A stretch of 64,000 nucleotides of DNA from Oscillatoriaceae cyanobacterium Prado104. GTDB taxonomy: Bacteria > Cyanobacteriota > Cyanobacteriia > Cyanobacteriales > Microcoleaceae. Shown here piece by piece: positions 38,460 to 46,253 of this stretch. Every line of letters starts with the position of its first letter. Position 1 is the stretch's first letter. Under the pieces are notes generated by a model, which ran no database searches, was not told where the DNA came from, and was given only the letters and a program-made list of their open reading frames with translations. The translations under genes were made by a program, and so were the position numbers. The DNA lies in NCBI GenBank assembly GCA_025454405.1, contig JALOON010000018.1, positions 1 to 64,000 on the forward strand. Direction: 5' to 3'.

Positions 38460-39356
38460 GAAATCCAAAATATACTGCGCGACAATCTGCGGTTTTTCTA
38501 GGTGAGGAACGTGGCCGCAATCCGGTATCCAAATTAATTGAGAATTGGGAATCGCCCTAGCAAATTTCTGGGCATCTCCCGTTCCCAAAATTCGATCTTG
38601 CCGTCCCCACAAAATCAGCGTTTCCTGCTGAATTTGCGACAATTTTTCCCCAAAACCCGCGTACCCTCCGCTTTTGGTAAACGCAATTAAAGCTTGACTC
38701 CAATTGGGCATTTCTAAATGCAAAGCAGCGCAATTTCGAGCGTCAACCGAAGCGAATGTCTTATCGAAATAAGCATTGACACTAATGTTCTGGCGCACTT
38801 TAGGATTGCGCAAAAATGAAGTTGCCAAATATCCTAAAGGCGGAACTAAAAATTTTCCCTTATTAGCAGTCACGGCAAAACCCGCACTGTCTATTAACAC
38901 CAATTTTTTGACCAACTCAGGATGATTCAGCGTAAAATCAATCGCTGCCGCACCGCCCATTGACGCGCCAACTAAGATTACAGGTTGCGAAATTAGCGTT
39001 TTCCAAGAATAGTATAGATGAGTGCCGATCGCCCTCGCACTAAATGGCAAACCCGCCAATCTTTCTGTAAACCCAAAACCCAACAAATCAACCGCCCAAG
39101 TCTCATTGTTTTCTGCTAGCAGCGGCAGCAAGCGGCGGTATTCAAACAGGGAACTGTCGAAGCCGTGAATTAGTAAAATCGGCGTATTTCCGCTACCTTG
39201 GCGCACGAATGCTGTAGCAATTGGCTCGGGTGATAGGGGAGTTGCAATCGCTTCCTGTTGAATGTTTTCGGCTAAAGCAATTGATGTAGATTCTGTTAGC
39301 TGTGCGATCGATTTTGGCAGAAAACTTGCTGGCATTATTCTTAATAAATTATACAT
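38430..39356 (-). CDS. Alpha/beta hydrolase
   Basis: 308 residues (ATG 39356; ATG 39335 is an alternative start). Motifs: ILLIHGFDSSLFEYRRLLPL (oxyanion), VDLLGFGFTERL, VILVGASMGGAAAIDF (nucleophile Ser), ILWGRQDRILGTGD (Asp), IPDCGHVPHLEKPQ (His). The catalytic triad is complete. The fold is of the 2-hydroxymuconic-semialdehyde hydrolase/haloperoxidase type; the substrate cannot be told. The final PQLARQSL and the TAG stop come from the 66-bp repeat at 38397-38459, so the original C-terminus has been replaced or extended. Confidence 0.92.
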   Translation of the reverse strand: MYNLLRIMPASFLPKSIAQLTESTSIALAENIQQEAIATPLSPEPIATAFVRQGSGNTPILLIHGFDSSLFEYRRLLPLLAENNETWAVDLLGFGFTERLAGLPFSARAIGTHLYYSWKTLISQPVILVGASMGGAAAIDFTLNHPELVKKLVLIDSAGFAVTANKGKFLVPPLGYLATSFLRNPKVRQNISVNAYFDKTFASVDARNCAALHLEMPNWSQALIAFTKSGGYAGFGEKLSQIQQETLILWGRQDRILGTGDAQKFARAIPNSQLIWIPDCGHVPHLEKPQIVAQYILDFIPQLARQSL

Positions 39357-39951
39357 TGTTAGGGCAGTGCTTTCGGGTCAGCCTCGCGATCGCCCCCATA
39401 TTTAAGTATAGGCTCGATCGTCATAAATCTTCAAATATGGGGCGATCGAGCCTTGAAAATTCGATCGCAACTTAGTTACTCCTGGAGGCATTCATACCAA
39501 GGAAACCGCGTTTTTCGCCGATATTTCAGTCTCTAAGGCACTATTTTCGCAAACAACCCGTTTTTTGCCTCGATTTGAAGTGCTTTGCTTTACCTCAAGC
39601 TGAGTTTATTAACTAAATCTTAAAATATTTGAGAATAGTTGCCAATTATTCTTTTTTAGCCTACTATGCTTTTAAGCATTAATTCTTGGTGTTTTGGGCT
39701 GCAAGTGTAAGAGAAATCTAACGCAAGAGAGATTTAAACTAGAGATTTCTTACAAATCCGTCTATTTTCTGGGCGGGGGGGTGCTTTTTTGCGCAATCTT
39801 CCAAGGGTCATGAGTTCGCCAACACCGGAAATTTGGGTTAAATCCACAACAGGACGGCGATCGTATTGAGAATATTTTTCAAGTATTTCAGGTGGCAAGC
39901 CCAAACAAGTTGTTACTAATTGCGACTAAAATCGATCGACTGCCAAAAAAC
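39357..39951. other. Intergenic region between hydrolase and feo genes
   Basis: Contains nested alternative hairpins (39387-39452), a degenerate gaaaccgcg...acccgtttt inverted repeat (39500-39575), and agaatagttgccaattattct at 39633-39653, a weak A/T-rich inverted repeat that might be a Fur-type site for the iron genes (low confidence). No gene accepted. Confidence 0.5.
39387..39452. repeat. Overlapping alternative hairpins
   Basis: cgatcgcccccatatttaag (39387-39406) can pair with cttcaaatatggggcgatcg (39429-39448). ggctcgatcg (39411-39420) can instead pair with cgatcgagcc (39443-39452). The right arms share six bases, so the two stems exclude each other. Confidence 0.6.
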
Positions 39952-40320
39952 ATGAAACAAAACCAACAACAAAGCCAACAGAATCAAGAGTCAAGCCCCC
40001 AAAAGTTTGAGGGTTTCACGTTTTACGGCGGGACATCACAAGCCTCAGAAACTGAAGATAGCAGCACAGAAGTTCCGTCAAATTCAGCTCAAACTAAATC
40101 ATTCCCGCTGGCAATGGCAAGCGTTGGCGAGAAGTTGCAAATAGTGAAAATTAATGGTGGAGAAGGTACGGTGCGCCGCCTCATCGGCATGGGATTTATC
40201 CCCGGTATCGAGATTCAAGTTATTAGCAATTCTGGCGGTTCCGCCATCGTCGCAATCGGTGACAATCGCATCGGTTTGGGGGCGGGTATGGCACAGAAAA
40301 TTCTGTGCGTGAATTTGTAA
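39952..40320 (+). CDS. feoA: FeoA-domain protein with long N-terminal tail
   Basis: 122 residues from ATG 39952 (GTG 39892 would add 20; neither has a ribosome site). A Gln/Ser/Thr-rich tail of about 45 residues precedes one SH3-like FeoA domain: FPLAMASVGEKLQIVKINGG, EGTVRRLIGMGFIPGIEIQV, GDNRIGLGAGMAQKILC. FeoA assists the ferrous iron transporter FeoB. It is the first of two feoA genes; a heptanucleotide repeat array separates them. Confidence 0.88.
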   Translation: MKQNQQQSQQNQESSPQKFEGFTFYGGTSQASETEDSSTEVPSNSAQTKSFPLAMASVGEKLQIVKINGGEGTVRRLIGMGFIPGIEIQVISNSGGSAIVAIGDNRIGLGAGMAQKILCVNL

Positions 40321-40321
40321 A

Positions 40322-40415
40322 AAGAAGGAAGAAGGAAGAAGGAAGAAGGAAGAAGGAAGAAGGAAGAAGGAGGAAGGAAGGAGGAAGAAGGAAGAAGGAA
40401 GAAGGAAGGAGGAAG
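40322..40415. repeat. Heptanucleotide tandem repeat (gaaggaa)n
   Basis: About twelve copies, with occasional one-base variants, between the two feoA genes. It is followed at 40450-40490 by accgcagagggcgcagag, another dispersed word. Orientation is opposite to the arrays at 20408 and 49645. Confidence 0.9.
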
Positions 40416-40557
40416 AGTTGATAGTTATTCGATCGCGATCGAGCTTTTTTTTACCGCAGAGGGCGCAGAGGGCGCGGAGGGAGAGAAAAGAAAGATATTC
40501 GTAAATTTTGAAAGGGTTCAGCTACAGAAAAGTATCATTAAACTGGGGCAAATTTAG

Positions 40558-40818
40558 ATGGAATTGGCAAAACAAATGAACGATAAAAAACAATTGCGGG
40601 ATTTAGCTGTCGGCAGCACTGGTAAAGTTGTGGGCTATGAAAAAGCGGCTCGCGCTTACAAGGGCAAATTGTTAGCAATGGGATTGACGCCGGGAACGGA
40701 ATTTACTGTTACCCGCCACGCCCCTCTAGGCGATCCCGTTGAAATCTTAGTGCGGGGTTTCAAGCTGAGTTTGCGCAAAGATGAAGCCAATACCCTATTT
40801 GTAGAGGAGGTAAAATAA
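40558..40818 (+). CDS. feoA: Ferrous iron transport protein A
   Basis: 86 residues, a single SH3-like domain: LRDLAVGSTGKVVGYEKAAR, YKGKLLAMGLTPGTEFTVTR, DPVEILVRGFKLSLRKDEAN. This is the classical FeoA and is translationally coupled to feoB: its TAA shares a base with the feoB ATG (TAATG at 40816-40820), and GAGGAGG lies just ahead. It is thought to act on the cytoplasmic G-protein part of FeoB. Confidence 0.95.
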   Translation: MELAKQMNDKKQLRDLAVGSTGKVVGYEKAARAYKGKLLAMGLTPGTEFTVTRHAPLGDPVEILVRGFKLSLRKDEANTLFVEEVK

Positions 40819-43157
40819 TGGCAAAACAAATTATTGGATTAGTGGGCAATCCCAACTGCGGCAAAACAACTTTATTTAATGCTTTGACGGGTGCTAACCA
40901 GCGAGTCGGTAACTGGCCGGGAGTAACTGTCGAACGCAAGGAGGGAAAATACACTCACGAGGGGTTAGCAATTACTGTAGTCGATCTGCCGGGAGTTTAT
41001 TCTCTTGATACTGAAGATGGCGATACGGGACTCGACGAACTTGTCGCCAGAGATTACCTGTTGTCTGGCGAAGCTGATGTAATTGTTAACATTGTTGATG
41101 CTTCCAATTTAGAGCGCAATTTGTATCTCACTACCCAAATTTTGGAGATGCGCGTCCCGGTAATTGTAGCGCTAAATATGATGGATGTTGCTAAAGAACG
41201 GGACATCCAAATTAATGTTAGCAAACTGGCAGAACGCCTCGGCTGTGTAGTAGTACCGATGACTGCCGTTTCTAATGATGGCTTGCCAATGCTGCGGGAT
41301 GCTATTAACAAAGCACTGCAAAAACCGATCGTGCCTTCTGCTTATGTAGCTTATCCTGCAGTTATTGAAGATGCGATCGCCCAACTAATTCCCCACATCG
41401 AACAACACAGCCCAAACTACAAAGTCGATGCTCGCTGGACGGCACTGAAACTATTAGAATACCAGGATGAAGTCGCCCCGGAACTGGTCAATACAGAATT
41501 AAACAAAATAGTCGTCCCGCACCGCCGCCGCGTCCATACTACCCTCGATGATGACTTGGATATTATCATCGCCGACAGCCGCTACACCTTCATCCACAAC
41601 TTAACTCAAGGCGTCGCCGAATCTTCCAGGGAGGTCAAAACTAGCATTTCCGACAAAATCGATAAAGTTGTCCTCAATCGCTTTTTGGGAATTCCTGTAT
41701 TCTTAGCGGTAATGTACGTGATGTTTACGATTTCAATTAACGTCGGCGGCGCGTTTATCGATTTCTTTGATATCTTTTTCGGGACAATTTTTGTCGATGG
41801 TTTCGCCAAACTTTTAGAAAGCATCAACGCGCCCGGATGGTCGATCGGACTGTTAGCAAATGGCGCTGGCGGAGGCATCCAGACAACCGCTACATTTATT
41901 CCTCCCATCGGCATGATGTTCTTGTGTTTGTCTGTTTTAGAAGACTCCGGCTACATGGCAAGGGCGGCTTTTGTGATGGACAGATTGATGAGATTTATCG
42001 GACTTCCGGGTAAATCTTTTGTGCCGATGATGGTAGGTTTCGGTTGCAATATTCCCGGAATTATGGCGACGCGAACCTTAGAAAACAAGCGCGATCGCAT
42101 GATGACAGTAATGATGAATCCCTTCATGTCTTGCGGTGCGAGATTGGCAGTTTACGCTTTATTTTGCGCTGCCTTCTTTCAAGTCGGCGGCCAGAATATG
42201 GTATTGGGACTTTACCTGTTAGGAATTTTAGCCGCAGTCTTCACGGGTTTGGTCTTAAAAAATACTATTTTGAAAGGAGAAGCCTCGCCCTTTGTGATGG
42301 AACTTCCTCCTTACCACATTCCCAAACTTAAAGGTGTGTTGTTGCGGGCTTGGGACAGGTTGAAAGCCTTTATCAAAAGGGCCGGAGTTGCGATCGTCCT
42401 GATGGTGCTAGTATTGGGATTCATGAACTCAGTTGGCACCGACGGTTCCTTCGGCAAACAAGACAGCCAAGATTCAATTCTGAGTGCCGTCGGCCGCACG
42501 ATTACACCTGCATTTGCTCCGATGGGAATTACCCAAGAAAACTGGCCCGCTACAGTCGGTTTGCTCACGGGAGTATTTGCTAAAGAAGTCATGGTTGGCA
42601 GCTTGGATTCGCTGTACACTCAACTAGCCGAAGAACAACAAGCAGCAACAGGTGCAGCCCCCGAGAAAGAGGAAGAATTTAGTTTTTGGGGAGGCATCAG
42701 CAAAGCATATCTCAGCATTCCCGAGAATCTCGCAAAACTTCCCGGTCAACTGTTAGATCCCCTCGGTTTGAGTGCTGCTAATATTACAGACCAAAAACAA
42801 GCAGCAGAAGAGCAAGGTATTTCTGAAGGAACTTACGGACAAATGTCCCAGCGATTTGGTTCTAATCAAGCAGCTTTTGCTTATTTGCTGTTTGTATTGC
42901 TGTACTTTCCTTGCGTGTCTGCGACGGCCGCACTTTACCGGGAAACTAATTTAGGTTGGACAATTTTCGCCGGTACTTGGACTACTGGTTTGGCTTACTG
43001 GGCGGCGGTTCTTTACTATCAGGTTGCAACCTACGCGCAGCATCCAGAATCTTCAATTATTTGGGTAGTGAGGTTGGCAATAGTTATGGCTTTGACACTT
43101 GTAGGATTCAAAATAGTTGGTTCAATGCGCCCCAAGCGACGCGAAGCAATGAGCTAG
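40818..43157 (+). CDS. feoB: Ferrous iron transporter B
   Basis: 779 residues. The N-terminal G domain has G1 GNPNCGKTT (residues 10-18), G3 DLPGVYSL, and G4 ALNMMDVAKE (NxxD variant). The membrane part has two Gate motifs (IPPIGMMFLCLSVLEDSGYM; ITQENWPATVGLLTGVFAKE), with the conserved GCNIPGIMATRTLE and the Cys of MSCGARLAVY. It imports Fe2+ across the plasma membrane, driven or gated by nucleotide hydrolysis. Last-but-one gene of the feo cluster, with a strong hairpin after it. Confidence 0.97.
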   Translation: MAKQIIGLVGNPNCGKTTLFNALTGANQRVGNWPGVTVERKEGKYTHEGLAITVVDLPGVYSLDTEDGDTGLDELVARDYLLSGEADVIVNIVDASNLERNLYLTTQILEMRVPVIVALNMMDVAKERDIQINVSKLAERLGCVVVPMTAVSNDGLPMLRDAINKALQKPIVPSAYVAYPAVIEDAIAQLIPHIEQHSPNYKVDARWTALKLLEYQDEVAPELVNTELNKIVVPHRRRVHTTLDDDLDIIIADSRYTFIHNLTQGVAESSREVKTSISDKIDKVVLNRFLGIPVFLAVMYVMFTISINVGGAFIDFFDIFFGTIFVDGFAKLLESINAPGWSIGLLANGAGGGIQTTATFIPPIGMMFLCLSVLEDSGYMARAAFVMDRLMRFIGLPGKSFVPMMVGFGCNIPGIMATRTLENKRDRMMTVMMNPFMSCGARLAVYALFCAAFFQVGGQNMVLGLYLLGILAAVFTGLVLKNTILKGEASPFVMELPPYHIPKLKGVLLRAWDRLKAFIKRAGVAIVLMVLVLGFMNSVGTDGSFGKQDSQDSILSAVGRTITPAFAPMGITQENWPATVGLLTGVFAKEVMVGSLDSLYTQLAEEQQAATGAAPEKEEEFSFWGGISKAYLSIPENLAKLPGQLLDPLGLSAANITDQKQAAEEQGISEGTYGQMSQRFGSNQAAFAYLLFVLLYFPCVSATAALYRETNLGWTIFAGTWTTGLAYWAAVLYYQVATYAQHPESSIIWVVRLAIVMALTLVGFKIVGSMRPKRREAMS

Positions 43158-43182
43158 CAGTCAGTCAGTTTGCCAGGGATTA

Positions 43183-43260
43183 GATCCCCCCCAGCCCCCC
43201 TTAAGAAGGGGGGAGCAAGAGTCTTAAAGTCCCCCTTTTTAAGGAGGATTTAGGGGGATC
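43183..43260. repeat. GATCCCCC inverted repeat with internal terminator-like hairpin
   Basis: gatccccccc at 43183 faces ttagggggatc at 43250. Inside, CCCCCCTT-aag-AAGGGGGG (43195-43213) is an 8-bp GC-rich hairpin without a following T run. It separates feoB from feoC. Related ccccccttttttaaggggg words lie at 49420-49451. Confidence 0.75.
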
Positions 43261-43323
43261 TGAATCTGATGGAGTAGTTTAAAAACCGCCACAGCACTTA
43301 ACGTTTAATTAAACAGAAATATC

Positions 43324-43590
43324 ATGATTTTAAGCGAAATCCAACAGTTTATTACCGAACACAAAAGAGCTTCCCTCGCTGATTTAAAAATCCATTTCCG
43401 CAAGGACGGCGATACTTTGCGCTCAATGCTCGATCGCCTAATTCGCAAAGGTCGCATCAATAAAATGCCAGAAGCCAAAAAATGCGGTGGCTGTCACAGT
43501 TGCAGCGATGATGCTACCGAGATTTATGTGTGGGTAGATGCCGATAAATCGTCACCTGCAGCAGAATCAGCCTCTTCAAATTGCCATTAA
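43324..43590 (+). CDS. feoC: FeoC-like winged-helix protein
   Basis: 88 residues. MILSEIQQFITEHKRASLAD and LRSMLDRLIRKGRINKM form a small winged helix, followed by the wing with KKCGGCHSC, a Cys cluster (with a further Cys near the C-terminus) suited to bind an Fe-S centre. FeoC proteins regulate or stabilise FeoB in response to iron or oxygen. Placement after feoB supports the call. Confidence 0.88.
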   Translation: MILSEIQQFITEHKRASLADLKIHFRKDGDTLRSMLDRLIRKGRINKMPEAKKCGGCHSCSDDATEIYVWVDADKSSPAAESASSNCH

Positions 43591-43673
43591 GTTCGATCGC
43601 GCAATTCAGGGTGCTACTTCAACTCTTCCTCTATACCCTCTGCACTCTCTACGGTTAATTAAAAAAAAATTAA

Positions 43674-43736
43674 TTGACAAATCCGATCGCCTTAGTCTAC
43701 TATTTAGTCAAACATATGAATATATGTTCAATAATA
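43674..43736 (+). promoter_or_regulatory. Promoter with ArsR/SmtB-type operator for the zinc ATPase gene
   Basis: TTGACA (43674-43679), an 18-base spacer and TACTAT (43698-43703) form a good sigma-70-type promoter. Immediately downstream (43709-43736), the minus strand reads TGAACA-N2-TATTCA followed by TATGTT, matching the hyphenated 12-2-12 operator of ArsR/SmtB metal sensors. A repressor here would cover the start point. The regulator gene is not in this window. Confidence 0.8.
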
Positions 43737-43773
43737 ATGATAATAATTCTAAAACCTCTAAAAGAGACGGAAG

Positions 43774-45984
43774 ATGACTCAAACTCCATCCTTCAAAACC
43801 CTGCAAACTAAAATTGGCGGAATGGACTGCGGTAGCTGCGCCAAAACAGTAGCAGCAAGCTTGCAAAATCTGCCCGGAATTACCGACATTAATGTTGTCT
43901 TTGCAACAGAAAGTTTGCGGTTAAATTACAACCCAGAACAAGTAAGCGAAAAAGCTATATTCGATCGCATTCAAGCTTTAGGCTATACAATCGAACAAAC
44001 TCAAACATCTATATCGCAGAAGGATTCCTGTTGTTCCGGCGAACATCACCGCGAACATCCGGATCGCCAGCATTCAACTCTCCAGGAAATGCAAAAAACC
44101 AGTCCAACAAACTGGGAATTCTGGATTCGCAACCGCCGGGGACAAAGCGTAATTTTAGCAGGAACCGGATTAATTCTGGGATTGCTAACTCAGAATTTAG
44201 CGCTAGCTATTTGGATATCGCGGGCTTTTTACGGTATCGGTATTATTGTAGCTGGATATCCGATCGCCCGCGCCGCTTTGATGGAGTTGCGCTTGCGCCG
44301 CGCCGACATGAATTTGTTGATGACAATTTCGGTAATTGGTGCGGTGATTTTAGGCGATTGGTTTGAGGCGGCGTTAGTTGTATTTCTGTTTGGTTTGGGA
44401 ACAACTTTGCAAACTTTCACCTTCAGTCGCACTCGCCATGCTATTGCTAGTTTAATGGACATAACACCGCCGACGGCAACTGTCAAGCGCGACAACGATC
44501 GTGAAGTAACGGTGCGCGTTGAGGAAATTCAAGTAGGAGAAATTCTGACAATTCGTCCCGGACAAAAGGTGGCTTTGGACGGTATAGTGGTATCGGGAAA
44601 TTCGGCGATCGACCAATCTCCAATTACGGGAGAATCTATCCCGGAAGATAAAGAAACGGGCGATCGAGTTTTTGCGGGAACCTTAAATCAAACGGGTTTT
44701 TTAGAAGTTAAAGTTACCCACACTGCAAATGATACAACGGTTGCGAAAATTGTTCACTTAGTCGAGTCAGCGCAATCGAGTCGCGCACCAACCCAGCAGT
44801 GGGTGGACAAGTTTGCAGAGATTTATACTCCTATTGTAATTGCAAGCGCGATCTGTCTAACTGTAATTCCGCCATTAATTTTTGGTCAACCGTTCGATGT
44901 TTGGTTTTACCGCGCCCTCGTAATGTTAGTCATAGCTTGTCCCTGCGCCTTAGTAATTTCTACTCCCGTTTCTATCGTCAGCGCGATCGGCGCTGCTACC
45001 CGTCAAGGCGTGTTATTTAAGGGCGGAAATAGCTTAGAAACTGCTGGAAAAATCGAGAGTTTGGCGTTTGATAAAACGGGAACTTTAACTGAAGGCAAAC
45101 CGACGGTAAAAAAGGTTTGCGAATTGGGAGAATTGAGCGCCAGCGCGGTATTGCTAATTGCAGCTTGTTTGGAACAAAAATCGGAACATCCTCTAGCTAA
45201 AGCGATTGTTGCCCGAGCTAAAGAAGCAGGAATCGAGTTAGAAACTCCCGAGGATTTTACTGCTTATCCGGGTAAAGGAATTGCGGCAAAATTTGGCAGC
45301 AACTTGTATCTCGTGGGAAATCGCAAGTTATTTTCCGAGCAAAATATCGAACTATCAGAGTCAGCAATCTCTCTGTTAGGTGATATCGAAAAATTAGGGC
45401 AAACACCCGTTTTGGTAGGCAGCAGTCGAGGTTTGTTGGGAGTTATTGCTGTAGCTGACGGCTTGCGCCTGGAAGCTGGGGAAGCGGTACATTTGCTAAA
45501 ACAAATTGGCGTGAAAAATTTGGTAATGCTGACGGGCGATCGAGCTTTGGTTGCCCAGCAAATAGCCCAACAACTCAATCTATCCGAGTATCAAGCAGAA
45601 TTGTTGCCAGAAGACAAACTTCAAGCAATTCAACAATTGCGAAATTTGGGAAATGTAGGAATGGTGGGCGACGGAATTAACGATGCCCCCGCTTTAGCAG
45701 CCGCCGATATCAGCTTTGCAGTTGGCGGCATCGATATGGCACTAGAAACCGCCGATGTAGTGTTAGTTGGAAGCGACTTGAGAAAACTCGCCTATGCAGT
45801 GGATTTAAGTCGCCACACAGTAACTGTAATTCAGCAAAATGTGATTTTTTCTCTGGTCTCAAAGGTGTTATTTTTACTGTTGGGAACATTTGGGTTTGTA
45901 GGTTTAGCAGTTGCCGTTTTAGCAGACACCGGAACCTCATTAATCGTTACAGCAAATGGGATACGGCTGTTTAGATATAAATAG
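43774..45984 (+). CDS. P1B-type ATPase, probable Zn2+/Cd2+ exporter (ZiaA-like)
   Basis: 736 residues. An N-terminal heavy-metal domain has GMDCGSC, followed by a Cys-Cys/His-rich stretch (SCCSGEHHREHPDRQH) like the metal-binding tail of zinc pumps. The ATPase has TGES, membrane CPC (ACPCALVIST, about residue 388), phosphorylated Asp433 in FDKTGTL, HP (SEHPLA) and GDGINDAPAL. The final membrane helix keeps LADTG, the Asp of P1B-2 (Zn/Cd/Pb) pumps. Copper-type Tyr-Asn and Met-Ser-Ser pairs are absent. The SmtB-type operator in front agrees with zinc-induced export. A ZiaA or CadA name fits, but the exact metal is untested. Confidence 0.93.
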   Translation: MTQTPSFKTLQTKIGGMDCGSCAKTVAASLQNLPGITDINVVFATESLRLNYNPEQVSEKAIFDRIQALGYTIEQTQTSISQKDSCCSGEHHREHPDRQHSTLQEMQKTSPTNWEFWIRNRRGQSVILAGTGLILGLLTQNLALAIWISRAFYGIGIIVAGYPIARAALMELRLRRADMNLLMTISVIGAVILGDWFEAALVVFLFGLGTTLQTFTFSRTRHAIASLMDITPPTATVKRDNDREVTVRVEEIQVGEILTIRPGQKVALDGIVVSGNSAIDQSPITGESIPEDKETGDRVFAGTLNQTGFLEVKVTHTANDTTVAKIVHLVESAQSSRAPTQQWVDKFAEIYTPIVIASAICLTVIPPLIFGQPFDVWFYRALVMLVIACPCALVISTPVSIVSAIGAATRQGVLFKGGNSLETAGKIESLAFDKTGTLTEGKPTVKKVCELGELSASAVLLIAACLEQKSEHPLAKAIVARAKEAGIELETPEDFTAYPGKGIAAKFGSNLYLVGNRKLFSEQNIELSESAISLLGDIEKLGQTPVLVGSSRGLLGVIAVADGLRLEAGEAVHLLKQIGVKNLVMLTGDRALVAQQIAQQLNLSEYQAELLPEDKLQAIQQLRNLGNVGMVGDGINDAPALAAADISFAVGGIDMALETADVVLVGSDLRKLAYAVDLSRHTVTVIQQNVIFSLVSKVLFLLLGTFGFVGLAVAVLADTGTSLIVTANGIRLFRYK

Positions 45985-46035
45985 TCTTAACTCTTCCCCT
46001 GCGATCTGCAGACCCTCTGCGAACGCCACAAATCT

Positions 46036-46253
46036 TAATTAGGGCTTGCTGAAAAACCTTGAAATCATTGTTAATTGACAAGTGCATCAGTTTCAAAGCG
46101 AACAAGTTGCTAGCGTTGGAGGGCGTGACCATTGAAAACTCATGCACTTTCCTATTCCCTATTCCCTATTCCCTATTCCCTATTCCCTGTTGCCTGTTAC
46201 CTGTTGCCTGTTGCCTCCCCTCACGAAAAGACTTATTCAGAAAGCCCTAATTA
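46036..46253. mobile_element. 218-bp MITE-like element containing a heptanucleotide array
   Basis: TAATTAGGGCTTGCTGAA (from 46036) faces TTCAGAAAGCCCTAATTA (to 46253), differing at one base. GGGCTTGCTGAA-type ends are known from cyanobacterial insertion sequences, so this may be a transposase-less derivative (inference). The interior holds attccct and gttgcct heptamer arrays (46147-46216). The right end overlaps the 3' end of the histidine kinase gene and contains its stop codon. Confidence 0.75.

Noticed and set aside
46059..46250. 63-codon plus-strand frame with Leu/Pro/Cys repeats
   Set aside because: Translation of the heptamer arrays within the MITE at 46036-46253.
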